A stretch of 7,334 nt of DNA from Victivallales bacterium (GCA_017964325.1 JAGCSE010000121.1:1-7334); one strand, 5' to 3'; positions 1-6,622 are shown, counted from the first letter of the stretch. The notes: generated by a model from the letters alone, not told the origin. Program-made: numbers and translations.

Positions 1-86
1 CTCTCTCTGTGGAAATCCAAAATCTCTCTATATAAAATTTCAAAATCTCTATCTATAAACTTGAAAAACTCCTTGATATAAAATAT
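1..86. repeat. Degenerate 23-bp tandem repeat, truncated by window edge
   Basis: Reading with a period of 23, positions 18-40 and 41-63 match at 19 of 23 bases, both beginning CAAAATCTCT and containing TATAAA. Positions 64-86 match 18-40 at about 16 of 23 (less well against 41-63), and positions 1-17 look like the end of a still earlier unit. The array is AT-rich, contains no gene, and leads straight into the promoter and ribosome binding site of the ATPase gene at 118. Because the first unit is cut by the window edge, the array probably continues to the left. It could be a regulatory repeat or simply a decayed tandem duplication. Confidence 0.55.
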
Positions 87-89
87 ATT
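61..89 (+). promoter_or_regulatory. Candidate sigma70-type promoter of the ATPase gene
   Basis: TTGAAA at 61-66 and TATATT at 84-89 are separated by 17 bases; each matches its consensus hexamer at five of six positions. Transcription would begin near 96, giving a leader of about 20 nt that contains AGGAGG at 107-112, five bases before the ATG at 118. The region is very AT-rich, so chance matches are easy, but the spacing and distance to the ribosome binding site fit well. Confidence 0.45.
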
Positions 90-117
90 AAAGCAAATTC
101 ATTTTCAGGAGGATTCA

Positions 118-1386
118 ATGGATAAAAACAAATACTTGCCACGACTCATTGACGAGCGGATAAATCTCTATCTTTCTACCTTCGGAGCAGTCTGTATCGA
201 AGGCCCTAAATGGTGCGGTAAAACAGGGACCGGCTCCATACACGCAAAGAGCGTTTTTCTGTTGGGAGATCCCGCCAACAACTTTTCCAATCGTGAATTG
301 GCGAAACTAGATGTTAATCAGGCGTTGCATGGCGAATCACCACACCTTATCGATGAATGGCAGGAGGTGTCGGCCATTTGGGATGCCGTGCGCTTCTCCG
401 TGGATCAAGAATCCACAGCAGGGCGTTTTATCCTGACAGGCTCCACCACACCGTCTCAAAAAGGCGTCATGCATTCCGGCACCGGCCGTATCGCCTCCCT
501 GCAAATGCATCCCATGAGCCTCTTCGAAAGCAGTGTCTCAAAAGGCATCGTGTCGTTAAATGATGTCTTTTCTGGCCATGACATTGGCGTACAGACCATT
601 TCCGCTCCTGAATTGGAAGAACTTGTGGAAATGGTGATCCGTGGCGGATGGCCAGGCTCTCTCGGTATGCCATTGCAGAAAGCGGCACTCGTACCACACG
701 AATATGTAGAGAATATTATTAAAGTCGATATCAACAAAATGGACGATATCGACCGTGACCAGACAAAAGTCCGTAAATGTCTGCGGTCGCTTGCGCGTAA
801 TGAATCCACGACGGTCTCAACCGCCACCATTCGCGACGATATCGCGGAAATCGACGACTCATCGTTGGGCATCAACACCGTAACCGCCTATCTTGACGCC
901 TTCAACCGGATGTTTCTGACGAATAACATCAAGCCCTTTTCCACCTTTCTCCGCTCGCCTGTCCGAATCAAGCAGCAACCCAAACGACATTTCTGCGATC
1001 CGTCGATTCCCGCCACCCTGCTGGGCGCGACGAAACAAATGCTACTCCATGACGTACGGACATTTGGCTTTCTCTTCGAGTCACTTGCGATCCGCGACCT
1101 CCAAATATACGCAGAAGCTCTCGGAGCCCAACTATACCATTATCAAGACTACGCCAACCATGAAATCGACGCCGTCATTCAGTTTCCTGACGGCGCATGG
1201 CACGCTATTGAAATCAAACTCAATCCTGCCCAGGCCGATGAAGCTGCCGCCAATCTGATACAAATTGCCTCACTATTCCAGCACAATCCGCCCGCTTCGC
1301 TTTCCGTTGTGGTTGGAAAATCAGGAACCGCCTATCGTCGTCCAGACGGTGTTTATGTTCTTCCACTAACTGCTTTGAAACCTTGA
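118..1386 (+). CDS. AAA_14/DUF4143 family ATP-binding protein
   Basis: A 422-residue P-loop ATPase of the AAA_14 (PF13173) plus DUF4143 (PF13635) architecture, at the usual length for that family. Walker A is GPKWCGKT at residues 29-36, Walker B is HLIDEW with D79-E80, a sensor-like ILTGST is at 106-111, and the conserved HSGTGR (120-125) and HPMSLFES (132-139) motifs follow. The C-terminus has D351, then EIK at 365-367, matching the D-Xn-E-X-K pattern of PD-(D/E)XK nucleases; whether it cleaves is unknown. No signal peptide or membrane segment is visible, so it is probably cytoplasmic. The start is supported by AGGAGG five bases upstream. Residues after Walker A read GTG, where I remember family members as more often WT. 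The physiological role of the family is not established; members are often solitary or accessory genes. Sampled GC (for example 721-780, about 40%) is lower than in the next three genes. Confidence 0.88.
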   Translation: MDKNKYLPRLIDERINLYLSTFGAVCIEGPKWCGKTGTGSIHAKSVFLLGDPANNFSNRELAKLDVNQALHGESPHLIDEWQEVSAIWDAVRFSVDQESTAGRFILTGSTTPSQKGVMHSGTGRIASLQMHPMSLFESSVSKGIVSLNDVFSGHDIGVQTISAPELEELVEMVIRGGWPGSLGMPLQKAALVPHEYVENIIKVDINKMDDIDRDQTKVRKCLRSLARNESTTVSTATIRDDIAEIDDSSLGINTVTAYLDAFNRMFLTNNIKPFSTFLRSPVRIKQQPKRHFCDPSIPATLLGATKQMLLHDVRTFGFLFESLAIRDLQIYAEALGAQLYHYQDYANHEIDAVIQFPDGAWHAIEIKLNPAQADEAAANLIQIASLFQHNPPASLSVVVGKSGTAYRRPDGVYVLPLTALKP

Positions 1387-1400
1387 AGAAGAGATAACAC

Positions 1401-1439
1401 AGCTGGGACACACATACGCTCCTCCCGCTTGCACTTTTT
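1401..1439 (+). terminator. Weak terminator-like hairpin after the ATPase gene
   Basis: AGC-T-GGGA (1401-1408) can pair with TCCC-GCT (1423-1429) with one bulged T, across a 14-base loop, and a run of five T follows at 1435-1439. The large loop and the 5-nt gap before the T run make it a poor intrinsic terminator, so this is only a candidate end for the ATPase transcript. Confidence 0.22.
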
Positions 1440-1465
1440 ATTTATACTTGCACTTTTTATTTATA
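1428..1465. repeat. Perfect 19-bp tandem duplication
   Basis: The unit CTTGCACTTTTTATTTATA at 1428-1446 is repeated exactly at 1447-1465. Each copy contains TTGCAC, which resembles a -35 hexamer, and TTTATA. It lies in the 141-base gap between the ATPase stop and the hydrolase start, about 60 bases upstream of the latter, so it may carry or modify the promoter of the catabolic genes; I could not find a convincing -10 at proper spacing. Read as protein from the TTG at 1429 it gives a hydrophobic stretch, but this is judged non-coding. Confidence 0.8.
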
Positions 1466-1527
1466 AATGTAATGTAAAGGCATCTGTTTTTTGCTTTCGT
1501 TTTCCACCTCAAACCACGATTTGCATC

Positions 1528-2655
1528 ATGAAAAACATCGCTGAACTCGATCCCGCCATGGCCATCAAACCCGCGGACGCCGACGGCGTCGCATGGCATC
1601 TCCCCTTCGAAGCCCCCATGAAGCTCTGCGGCTTCAATTGGTTCGAAACCGACAAACTGTATGAACGCCTCCCCATGGACCGCCCGGAAACCGTTACGCG
1701 CTTCCCCAACGGCGAACCGCAGATCATCCCGTCGAAGGACTGCGGCGCCATCCAATTGAGCAGCAACACCGCCGGCGGGCAGGTCCGTTTCCGCACGGAC
1801 AGTTCCAGATTCCTCATACAGGCCACATTAGCCGCCACTGGCGGCATGGACCACATGGCCTTCACAGGCAGTGCAGGCTTCGACATCTACATCAAAAGCG
1901 GCGAGATCTGGAAATGCCTCGGCGTGACGCGCACCGACCATTCCAAACGCGATTTCACCACCACCGTCCGCGCAGGTCTGAAGCGCGACATGCGGGACGT
2001 CATCATCAATTTTCCGCTCTACAACGGCGTCAAATCCCTCGCCATCGGACTTGACGACGATGCAAAGCTGGAAGCCCCTACGCCGTTCGTTGACGACCGC
2101 CCCGCCGTCATGTACGGCACGTCCATCACGCAGGGCGGATGCGCCACACGACCAGGCATGTGCTCAACCAACATCCTCTCCCGCATGCTGAACCGCGAAA
2201 TCATCAATCTCGGCTTCTCCGGCAACGGCCGCGGCGAGCCCGAAATCGCCGCCATGCTGGCAGACATCAAGAATCCGTCGCTGTATATGCTTGACTACTG
2301 CTGGAATACAGTGATCAAGGAGTTCGCCGTCACGTTGCCGAAGGTCATCGACATCATCCGCGCAAAGCATCCGACCACGCCGATTCTGCTCGTCGCCCCC
2401 ACGCCCGGCGTTGAAATCTATGAAGAACTCGAAAATCCATCGCCGCGGCTCCCCACGCAGACGCTCATCATGTTGGAGGAGACGCAGAAACGCAACAAGA
2501 ACGGCGACGCCAACGTGTTCTTCTTCAATGGTTTCACGGAATCCGTCGGCGAAGATTTCTGGGAAGGCATGGTCGATGGCTGCCACATGACGGACCTCGG
2601 CTTCCTCCGCTTCTCCGAAGCGATTCTGCCGCACATTCAGAAAATTTTGGGCTAA
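1528..2655 (+). CDS. Two-domain GxDLY / SGNH hydrolase (probable carbohydrate esterase)
   Basis: A 375-residue protein with an N-terminal beta-sandwich-like GxDLY domain (PF14607 type; signature GFDIY at residues 117-121) and a C-terminal SGNH/GDSL hydrolase domain (PF14606 type). Catalytic blocks are all present: nucleophile S199 in GTSITQGG, N233 in LGFSGNGRG, a block III-like DYCWN with N260, and the D350-x-x-H353 dyad in DGCHMTD. Such enzymes hydrolyse ester bonds, commonly acetyl groups on carbohydrates; the substrate here is unknown. I chose the ATG at 1528 because family-like sequence starts there. A TTG at 1429 would add 33 residues, partly encoded by the 19-bp duplication, and would make a hydrophobic N-terminus that could mimic a signal peptide. 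With the 1528 start there is no signal and the enzyme would be cytoplasmic. No Shine-Dalgarno sequence precedes the ATG. Third codon positions are rich in C/G. Confidence 0.88.
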   Translation: MKNIAELDPAMAIKPADADGVAWHLPFEAPMKLCGFNWFETDKLYERLPMDRPETVTRFPNGEPQIIPSKDCGAIQLSSNTAGGQVRFRTDSSRFLIQATLAATGGMDHMAFTGSAGFDIYIKSGEIWKCLGVTRTDHSKRDFTTTVRAGLKRDMRDVIINFPLYNGVKSLAIGLDDDAKLEAPTPFVDDRPAVMYGTSITQGGCATRPGMCSTNILSRMLNREIINLGFSGNGRGEPEIAAMLADIKNPSLYMLDYCWNTVIKEFAVTLPKVIDIIRAKHPTTPILLVAPTPGVEIYEELENPSPRLPTQTLIMLEETQKRNKNGDANVFFFNGFTESVGEDFWEGMVDGCHMTDLGFLRFSEAILPHIQKILG

Positions 2656-2668
2656 TAGCATTTAGTCA

Positions 2669-2749
2669 TTCTAGAGCTTCTAGAGCTTCTAGAGCTTCTA
2701 GAGCTTCTAGAGCTTCTAGTGCCTCTAGTATTTCTAGAGCTTCTAGCTA
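2669..2749. repeat. 9-bp tandem array, nine units, each containing TCTAG
   Basis: Nine head-to-tail 9-bp units fill 81 of the 113 bases between the hydrolase stop and the metallophosphatase start. Six are exactly TTCTAGAGC (five consecutive at 2669-2713, one at 2732-2740). The others are TTCTAGTGC (2714), CTCTAGTAT (2723) and a final TTCTAGCTA (2741). TCTAG is kept in all nine while the other positions drift. Each unit carries two small self-complementary cores, CTAG and, across the junction, AGCT, so the transcript can fold back on itself with eight of nine positions pairable if G-U is allowed. It is not CRISPR, because there are no spacers. The function is unknown. Confidence 0.95.
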
Positions 2750-2768
2750 AACTATTATAGGATTCACC

Positions 2769-4223
2769 ATGTTCAATTTCAACCGCAGGGATTTTCTAAA
2801 AGGAATGGCCATCACCGCCATGTTTTCACCGCTTGGCGGCATGAACCTTTTCGCAGCCGATGGCAACGCGCCGAAACTCCGCTTCGGCGTCGTTTCGGAC
2901 GTCCATATCACCGCCGCGCATAACGTCGAGACATGGGAGAAGACCATCCAATGGTTCAAGGAGCAGGATGTCGATGCCGTGCTTGTCGCGGGCGATATCG
3001 CAGACCGCGGCCTCCTTTCTGAACTGAAAGATTTCTCCGACAGTTGGTATAAGATCTTTCCCGACGACAAAGGCTTGAACGGCAAGCATGTAGAGAAGAT
3101 TTTCGTCTGCGGCAACCATGACGTGGAAGGCTTTCGCTACGGCAAATGGAAACAACGTTCCAAAGAGGATCAGGACAAGATCTTCCAGAAAACGGTCATC
3201 AAAGACCTACCCGCCGCATGGGATCTCTGCTTCCATGAAGAGTTCAAGCCCATCTACGTGAAACAAGTGAAAGGCTACACCTTCATCGGCGGCCATTTCA
3301 GCTTCTACCAGAAGCAGTTGGGTGCCTTCATGGAGGACTACAAGTCCAAAATCGATCCCAATATGCCGTTCTTCTACACGCAGCACCAGCAACCAGGCAA
3401 CACGAACTACGGCCCATGGTGCTGGGGCAACGACGGCGGCATCGCCACCCGCGCCCTCTCGCCCTTCCCGAACGCCATCGCCTTTACGGGCCATTCGCAC
3501 TATCCGTTGACGGATGAATCAGGCATCTGGCAAGGCGCATTCACTTCCATCGGAACCGCCTCCCTCCGCTATTGCATCTCGCGCTACGGCCGTGAAAATG
3601 GCAACTGGCAAATGAAGGACCAGCCCGTCCTCCAGATGGCGCCGCCAAACGCGCATGAAGGCCGCCACGGCATGCTCGTCTCCGTTTATGACGACCACAT
3701 CAACATCCAGCGCCGCGAATTCGTGTTCGATGAATCGCTCGGGCCCGACTGGAATCTGCCGCTTCCCATCAACAAGGAGCAGCCCTACTCCCGTGCGCGA
3801 AAAGTGCAGGAAGGCATGAAGAATCCGCCGCAGTTCGCGGAGGACGCCGCCAGCCAGATCACCGTCACGGAAGCCGTCGGACCGAACCGCAGCAAAGCGC
3901 AAGTCCCGCAGGTGACCATCGAATTCCCGCCCACCGCAAGTGGCGTCCATACATACGACTACGAAGTCCGCGCGGAACGCGCCATGCACGACATGGTTCG
4001 AATCTATTCCAGCAAACGCGTCCTGCCGGACAAGTTCTTCCTTGGACCAGACCGTCAGGACAAGACCGTCAAATGCGTCTTCGCCCTCTCAGAACTGCCC
4101 GTCAACGCCAACCTTCGATTCGCCATTACGCCCATCGACTGCTTCGGCTGTGCGGGTAAGACGATCTACACGAAGGAGATGAAACTTGGCGTCACCCCCA
4201 CAGAACCGCAACCGCAAAAATAA
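2769..4223 (+). CDS. Tat-exported calcineurin-like metallophosphatase with Fn3-like C-terminal region
   Basis: A 484-residue binuclear metallophosphoesterase. The N-terminus has a twin-arginine signal, RRDFLK at residues 6-11, followed by a hydrophobic stretch ending around LFA-AD near residue 29, so export folded across the cytoplasmic membrane is expected. Metal-ligand motifs appear in order: D44-x-H46 (SDVH), G75-D76 (AGDI), G115-N116-H117-D118, H206 in FYTQHQQP, and G241-H242-S243-H244. Residues from about 370 to 475 form a beta-rich region (for example FAITPIDCFGCAG) resembling a fibronectin type III or similar accessory domain. It would hydrolyse a phosphomonoester or phosphodiester in the periplasm; the substrate is not predictable. 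A weak AGGA lies six bases before the ATG. It follows the hydrolase and precedes the flavoprotein on the same strand, suggesting one transcription unit. Confidence 0.9.
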   Translation: MFNFNRRDFLKGMAITAMFSPLGGMNLFAADGNAPKLRFGVVSDVHITAAHNVETWEKTIQWFKEQDVDAVLVAGDIADRGLLSELKDFSDSWYKIFPDDKGLNGKHVEKIFVCGNHDVEGFRYGKWKQRSKEDQDKIFQKTVIKDLPAAWDLCFHEEFKPIYVKQVKGYTFIGGHFSFYQKQLGAFMEDYKSKIDPNMPFFYTQHQQPGNTNYGPWCWGNDGGIATRALSPFPNAIAFTGHSHYPLTDESGIWQGAFTSIGTASLRYCISRYGRENGNWQMKDQPVLQMAPPNAHEGRHGMLVSVYDDHINIQRREFVFDESLGPDWNLPLPINKEQPYSRARKVQEGMKNPPQFAEDAASQITVTEAVGPNRSKAQVPQVTIEFPPTASGVHTYDYEVRAERAMHDMVRIYSSKRVLPDKFFLGPDRQDKTVKCVFALSELPVNANLRFAITPIDCFGCAGKTIYTKEMKLGVTPTEPQPQK

Positions 4224-4233
4224 ACACACAAAA

Positions 4234-4272
4234 GGATGCGCAGAGCGCATCCGGTCGCGCAAGAGCGCGCCC
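4234..4272 (+). promoter_or_regulatory. Two adjacent GC-rich hairpins in the intercistronic gap
   Basis: GGATGCGC (4234-4241), loop AGA, GCGCATCC (4245-4252) is a perfect 8-bp hairpin. Directly abutting, GG-T-CGCGC (4253-4260), loop AAGA, GCGCG-C-CC (4265-4272) forms a second stem of five plus two pairs around one mismatch. The two halves resemble each other, as if duplicated. No T run follows, so it is not a standard intrinsic terminator. It ends 14 bases before the ATG at 4287. It may stabilise the upstream mRNA end, set the expression ratio of the two genes, or restrict ribosome access. Confidence 0.7.
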
Positions 4273-4286
4273 CTCACACACTTAAA

Positions 4287-5588
4287 ATGATTTCCTATTC
4301 ACGAGAACTTCCCATCATCGGACCGTGTGACGTATTGGTCTGCGGTGGCGGACCGGCCGGCATCGCCGCCGCCGTCACCGCCGCTGAAAACGGCGCAAAA
4401 GTTGCCCTCGTCGAACAGAACACATATCTCGGCGGCATGGCGACCGGCGGTTGCGTCAATCCCATGAGCGAATTCTCGTACAAAGGAGAACGCGTCATCG
4501 GCGGCTTCCCATGGCGTTTCGCCCACGAATTGATCAAAGCCAACGGCGCCATTCTGGAGGACCCGCGAGGCAACCTCAGCTTCAATCCGGAAATCTACAA
4601 GCTTGTCGCGCAGCGAGTTATGAATCAGGCAGGCGTCACCTGCCTGACCAGTACGTTTGTTGCGGACTGCATCCGCCGACAGGATGACATTACCCATGTC
4701 GTTATCGCCAACAAGTCTGGACTTCAAGCCATCGCCGCAAGCTATGTCATTGACACAACGGGTGATGCAGATGTCGCCTTCCATGCGGGCGTCCCCATGC
4801 TTCCGAACACGCGGCCGCCGCAGCCCGCTTCGTTGATCTTCTGCCTGGTGAATGTCGATACGACCACGCCGCGCATGCATATCATCCATCAGAAGAACAA
4901 CAACATGCACCACAGCGCGGGATTCATCCGTGAATTGTTTGAACATCTTCGTAGTCAAGGAGTTGACGTTCCGCAGTTCGGCGGGCCGTGGTTCTGTTCG
5001 ATGGTTGATGAAGGTTCTGTCACCGTCAACATGTCTCGCACCGCCATCGATGCCGTCGATGCAATCGACTACCAACGTGCCACATTGCTTCTGCGGGAAA
5101 ATGTCTTCCGCTTCGTCGAACTACTGAAAAAACACGTCCCAGAATTCAAAAACTGTATTCTTTCTTCCATCGCGCCGATGACTGGTGTCCGCCAAAGCCG
5201 CCGCATCAAGGGGAAACATGTCTTGACAGGAACGGAATATCTTGAGGCGACGTATTTTACCGATTCCATTGCCCGCGCTTGCCATCCCGTCGATATCCAT
5301 TTGCCTGGCGGCGACGGGCAGATTCTCCACTATCCGGAAATCGCAGCCTATATTCCCTTCCGCTGCCTTCTGCCTGAAAGCGTCTCCAACCTGCTCGTCG
5401 CTGGTCGCCCAATTTCAGCGGACGAAGACGCTTTCGCGGGCGTACGCGTCCAGGCGACGTGCATGGAGACCGGCGAGGCCGCAGGGCTCGCCACTGCGCT
5501 CTGCGTACAAAAAGGCAATCTCCCGCTGGATTCGCTGGACATCACAGAAGTAGTGAGCAAAATGCGCGAAGGCGGCACATTGTGCTGA
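4287..5588 (+). CDS. FAD-dependent oxidoreductase, FAD_oxidored (PF12831) family
   Basis: A 433-residue flavoprotein. The N-terminal Rossmann fold is clear: CGGGPAG at residues 19-25 (GxGxxG), and E43 at the end of the second strand for the ribose of FAD, followed by YLGGMATGG (47-55). A TTGDAD segment lies around 157-162, GVRQSRRI at 300-307, and the C-terminal FAD-closing block GRPISADEDAF...R387 with CMETGEAAG (about 373-400) is typical of the family. No signal peptide, so probably cytoplasmic. Family members are often annotated vaguely and the substrate is unknown; neighbours suggest oxidation of a carbohydrate or organic acid. The start at 4287 is preferred to the upstream in-frame ATG at 4236, because 4236 lies inside the hairpin and the 17 extra residues are low-complexity and not family-like. 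There is no Shine-Dalgarno sequence before 4287. It is the last gene of the plus-strand group and converges on the PIN gene. Confidence 0.87.
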   Translation: MISYSRELPIIGPCDVLVCGGGPAGIAAAVTAAENGAKVALVEQNTYLGGMATGGCVNPMSEFSYKGERVIGGFPWRFAHELIKANGAILEDPRGNLSFNPEIYKLVAQRVMNQAGVTCLTSTFVADCIRRQDDITHVVIANKSGLQAIAASYVIDTTGDADVAFHAGVPMLPNTRPPQPASLIFCLVNVDTTTPRMHIIHQKNNNMHHSAGFIRELFEHLRSQGVDVPQFGGPWFCSMVDEGSVTVNMSRTAIDAVDAIDYQRATLLLRENVFRFVELLKKHVPEFKNCILSSIAPMTGVRQSRRIKGKHVLTGTEYLEATYFTDSIARACHPVDIHLPGGDGQILHYPEIAAYIPFRCLLPESVSNLLVAGRPISADEDAFAGVRVQATCMETGEAAGLATALCVQKGNLPLDSLDITEVVSKMREGGTLC

Positions 5589-5595
5589 AAAAGTG

Positions 5596-5616
5596 ACAAA
5601 ACTGCCTTCTGGCAAG
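5596..5616 (-). terminator. Candidate terminator for the PIN-toxin transcript
   Basis: Read on the minus strand, TTGCC-AGAA-GGCAG forms a five-pair stem (one T-G) with a tetraloop, followed at once by TTTT. It lies about 40 bases past the toxin stop, inside the convergent gap. The stem is short, so confidence is low; on the plus strand no T run follows it. Confidence 0.28.
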
Positions 5617-5629
5617 CCACATCTTTATA

Positions 5630-5643
5630 CCACTGACCACTAA
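5630..5643. repeat. Two 7-bp units, CCACTGA CCACTAA
   Basis: Two adjacent heptamers differing at one base lie in the 65-base convergent gap between the flavoprotein and the PIN gene. On their own they are weak, but they belong to a pattern of short tandem repeats found in most gaps of this window. Confidence 0.4.
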
Positions 5644-5653
5644 TTTTAATCTT

Positions 5654-6175
5654 TTAGCTAAGCGAGGCATTGATATCCGGCAAGGTTTGGACAACTATTG
5701 GGATATCAAGTCGAGACGCCTGTTTTATCATCAAGGAATCAGATGTATAGCATGCCGTGCAGCCAACTTGTATGGCAGATGCCAATATAAACAAATCATT
5801 CCGTAACTTTGATTTATCTGGTCTTGCAATATTATCAAGTTTCCGTAATTTTCTTGCGAAATCGGCAGCCAGCAAAGAGGCAGTTCCTCCAAATGGAAGG
5901 AGTGTAAATGTCGATTCCATCAGACGAAATGTCTCTTCTGAAAATGTTTCTGGAATGCCTTCTAGCACCTCGCATACTGAAATATAGGGCATACACACTT
6001 CCGTCCGAAGATTATTGCAATGTTTTAGAAAGGCTTTCGCCAAAACTGCCTGTTGCCGCGAATAAGTTTCACGTGGAGACAAATCGGCACCCTGTTCAAG
6101 TTGCCGCATGATACTGAAGATAAATATATTGGTATCTATCAATATCTTTCCGCCAGTCGGAATATCATAGGACAT
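5654..6175 (-). CDS. PIN-domain ribonuclease toxin, VapC-like
   Basis: A 173-residue PIN-domain protein, slightly longer than the typical 130-150 of VapC toxins. The acidic catalytic set is present: D14 in ILIDTNIF, E69 in SVCEVLEG, D127 in KLRNDLFILA and D146 in YTSDSL, which together would bind Mg2+/Mn2+ for RNA cleavage. The extra length comes mainly from a helical insertion around residues 24-55. No signal peptide; cytoplasmic. It begins three bases after the stop of the upstream small gene, with AGGGGA overlapping that stop region as its ribosome binding site, so translation is probably coupled. This arrangement is typical of a type II toxin-antitoxin operon with antitoxin first. RNA target unknown. 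Sampled GC (5881-5940, about 43%) is lower than in the catabolic genes, consistent with horizontal mobility. Confidence 0.82.
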   Translation of the reverse strand: MSYDIPTGGKILIDTNIFIFSIMRQLEQGADLSPRETYSRQQAVLAKAFLKHCNNLRTEVCMPYISVCEVLEGIPETFSEETFRLMESTFTLLPFGGTASLLAADFARKLRKLDNIARPDKSKLRNDLFILASAIQVGCTACYTSDSLMIKQASRLDIPIVVQTLPDINASLS

Positions 6176-6178
6176 GGC

Positions 6179-6493
6179 TCATCCCCTGATACCAGCAATG
6201 TATTCATCCACATCCACATGTTCAAATGAAGGTCCGACCAGCGCGCTCAGCCTTTCCATATTGCCTTCCCATTCCTCCGGGGTTATGGATAACCGTTGCT
6301 TTGAAGACACACCAAGGCTCTCTCTCGAAATGCTTGCTGTATGAGTGGACAACATGCATTGGGAAGCAATTTCTGCTCCATCCTGAATCATTGAAACTGT
6401 AGTAGCCAATACAGCTTCCTTCCTATTCCGTTTACATTTAGCTTTCAAAATCGTTTTCTTCTCAAGTTTGTTCCAATGATACATTCTTTTCAT
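6179..6493 (-). CDS. Putative antitoxin partner of the PIN toxin, unrecognised family
   Basis: A 104-residue protein that I do not recognise as AbrB, RHH, Phd/YefM or Xre. The first 25 residues are strongly basic (KRM, KLEKK, KAKCKRNRK), and the C-terminal third is acidic and probably helical (ITPEEWEGNMERL, then VDVDEYIAGIRG). A basic nucleic-acid-binding front and an acidic tail that wraps the toxin is the general plan of many type II antitoxins, so the role is inferred from position and charge layout. AAGGAGG at 6507-6501 on the minus strand lies seven bases before the ATG at 6493, the best start; an internal ATG three codons later is possible. It ends three bases before the toxin start. 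The middle third (about 30-60) has no recognisable pattern. Confidence 0.62.
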   Translation of the reverse strand: MKRMYHWNKLEKKTILKAKCKRNRKEAVLATTVSMIQDGAEIASQCMLSTHTASISRESLGVSSKQRLSITPEEWEGNMERLSALVGPSFEHVDVDEYIAGIRG

Positions 6494-6519
6494 TTCACAT
6501 CCTCCTTCACACTTAAGAG

Positions 6520-6547
6520 CTTATAATGACCTTAACTTGGATGTACA
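6520..6547 (-). promoter_or_regulatory. Candidate promoter of the toxin-antitoxin operon
   Basis: On the minus strand TGTACA (6547-6542) and TATAAG (6525-6520) are 16 bases apart, matching four and five of six consensus positions. Transcription would start near 6513, leaving a leader of about 20 nt that contains the AAGGAGG ribosome binding site. TGTACA is itself palindromic, but I see no longer dyad that would be an obvious operator. Confidence 0.35.
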
Positions 6548-6600
6548 GTATTTTCCTCGTTACTCACCTAACATACATCGTCATTTTTACTTTTCAAATT

Positions 6601-6620
6601 GGCAAATGCCTTCAAATGCC
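6601..6620. repeat. Two 10-bp units in the marR to antitoxin gap
   Basis: GGCAAATGCC and TTCAAATGCC are adjacent and share eight of ten bases. The 253-base gap from 6494 to 6746 otherwise holds the candidate antitoxin promoter, a possible marR terminator and the heptamer array; I see no convincing gene in it. Confidence 0.4.
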
Positions 6621-6622
6621 CC

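Noticed and set aside
88..101. 14-base match TTAAAGCAAATTCA, found inverted at 6715-6728
   Set aside because: It could suggest inverted ends of a mobile unit, but the match does not extend, the sequence is AT-rich, no transposase lies between, and such a match is not unlikely by chance in this much sequence.
2669..2749. CRISPR-like array
   Set aside because: Units are 9 bp and directly adjacent, with no spacers and no cas genes nearby.
2753..2758. TATTAT as a -10 element for the metallophosphatase
   Set aside because: No fitting -35 lies 16-18 bases upstream, and the transcript would begin only a few bases before the ATG.
4236..4286. Upstream in-frame ATG as start of the flavoprotein
   Set aside because: It lies within the first hairpin stem, has no ribosome binding site, and would add 17 residues that do not look like the family's N-terminus.
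6498..6503. Start-stop minimal frame (ATG TGA) just after the antitoxin Shine-Dalgarno
   Set aside because: The ATG directly abuts the AGGAGG, which is too close for good initiation, and ATG-TGA pairs are common by chance.
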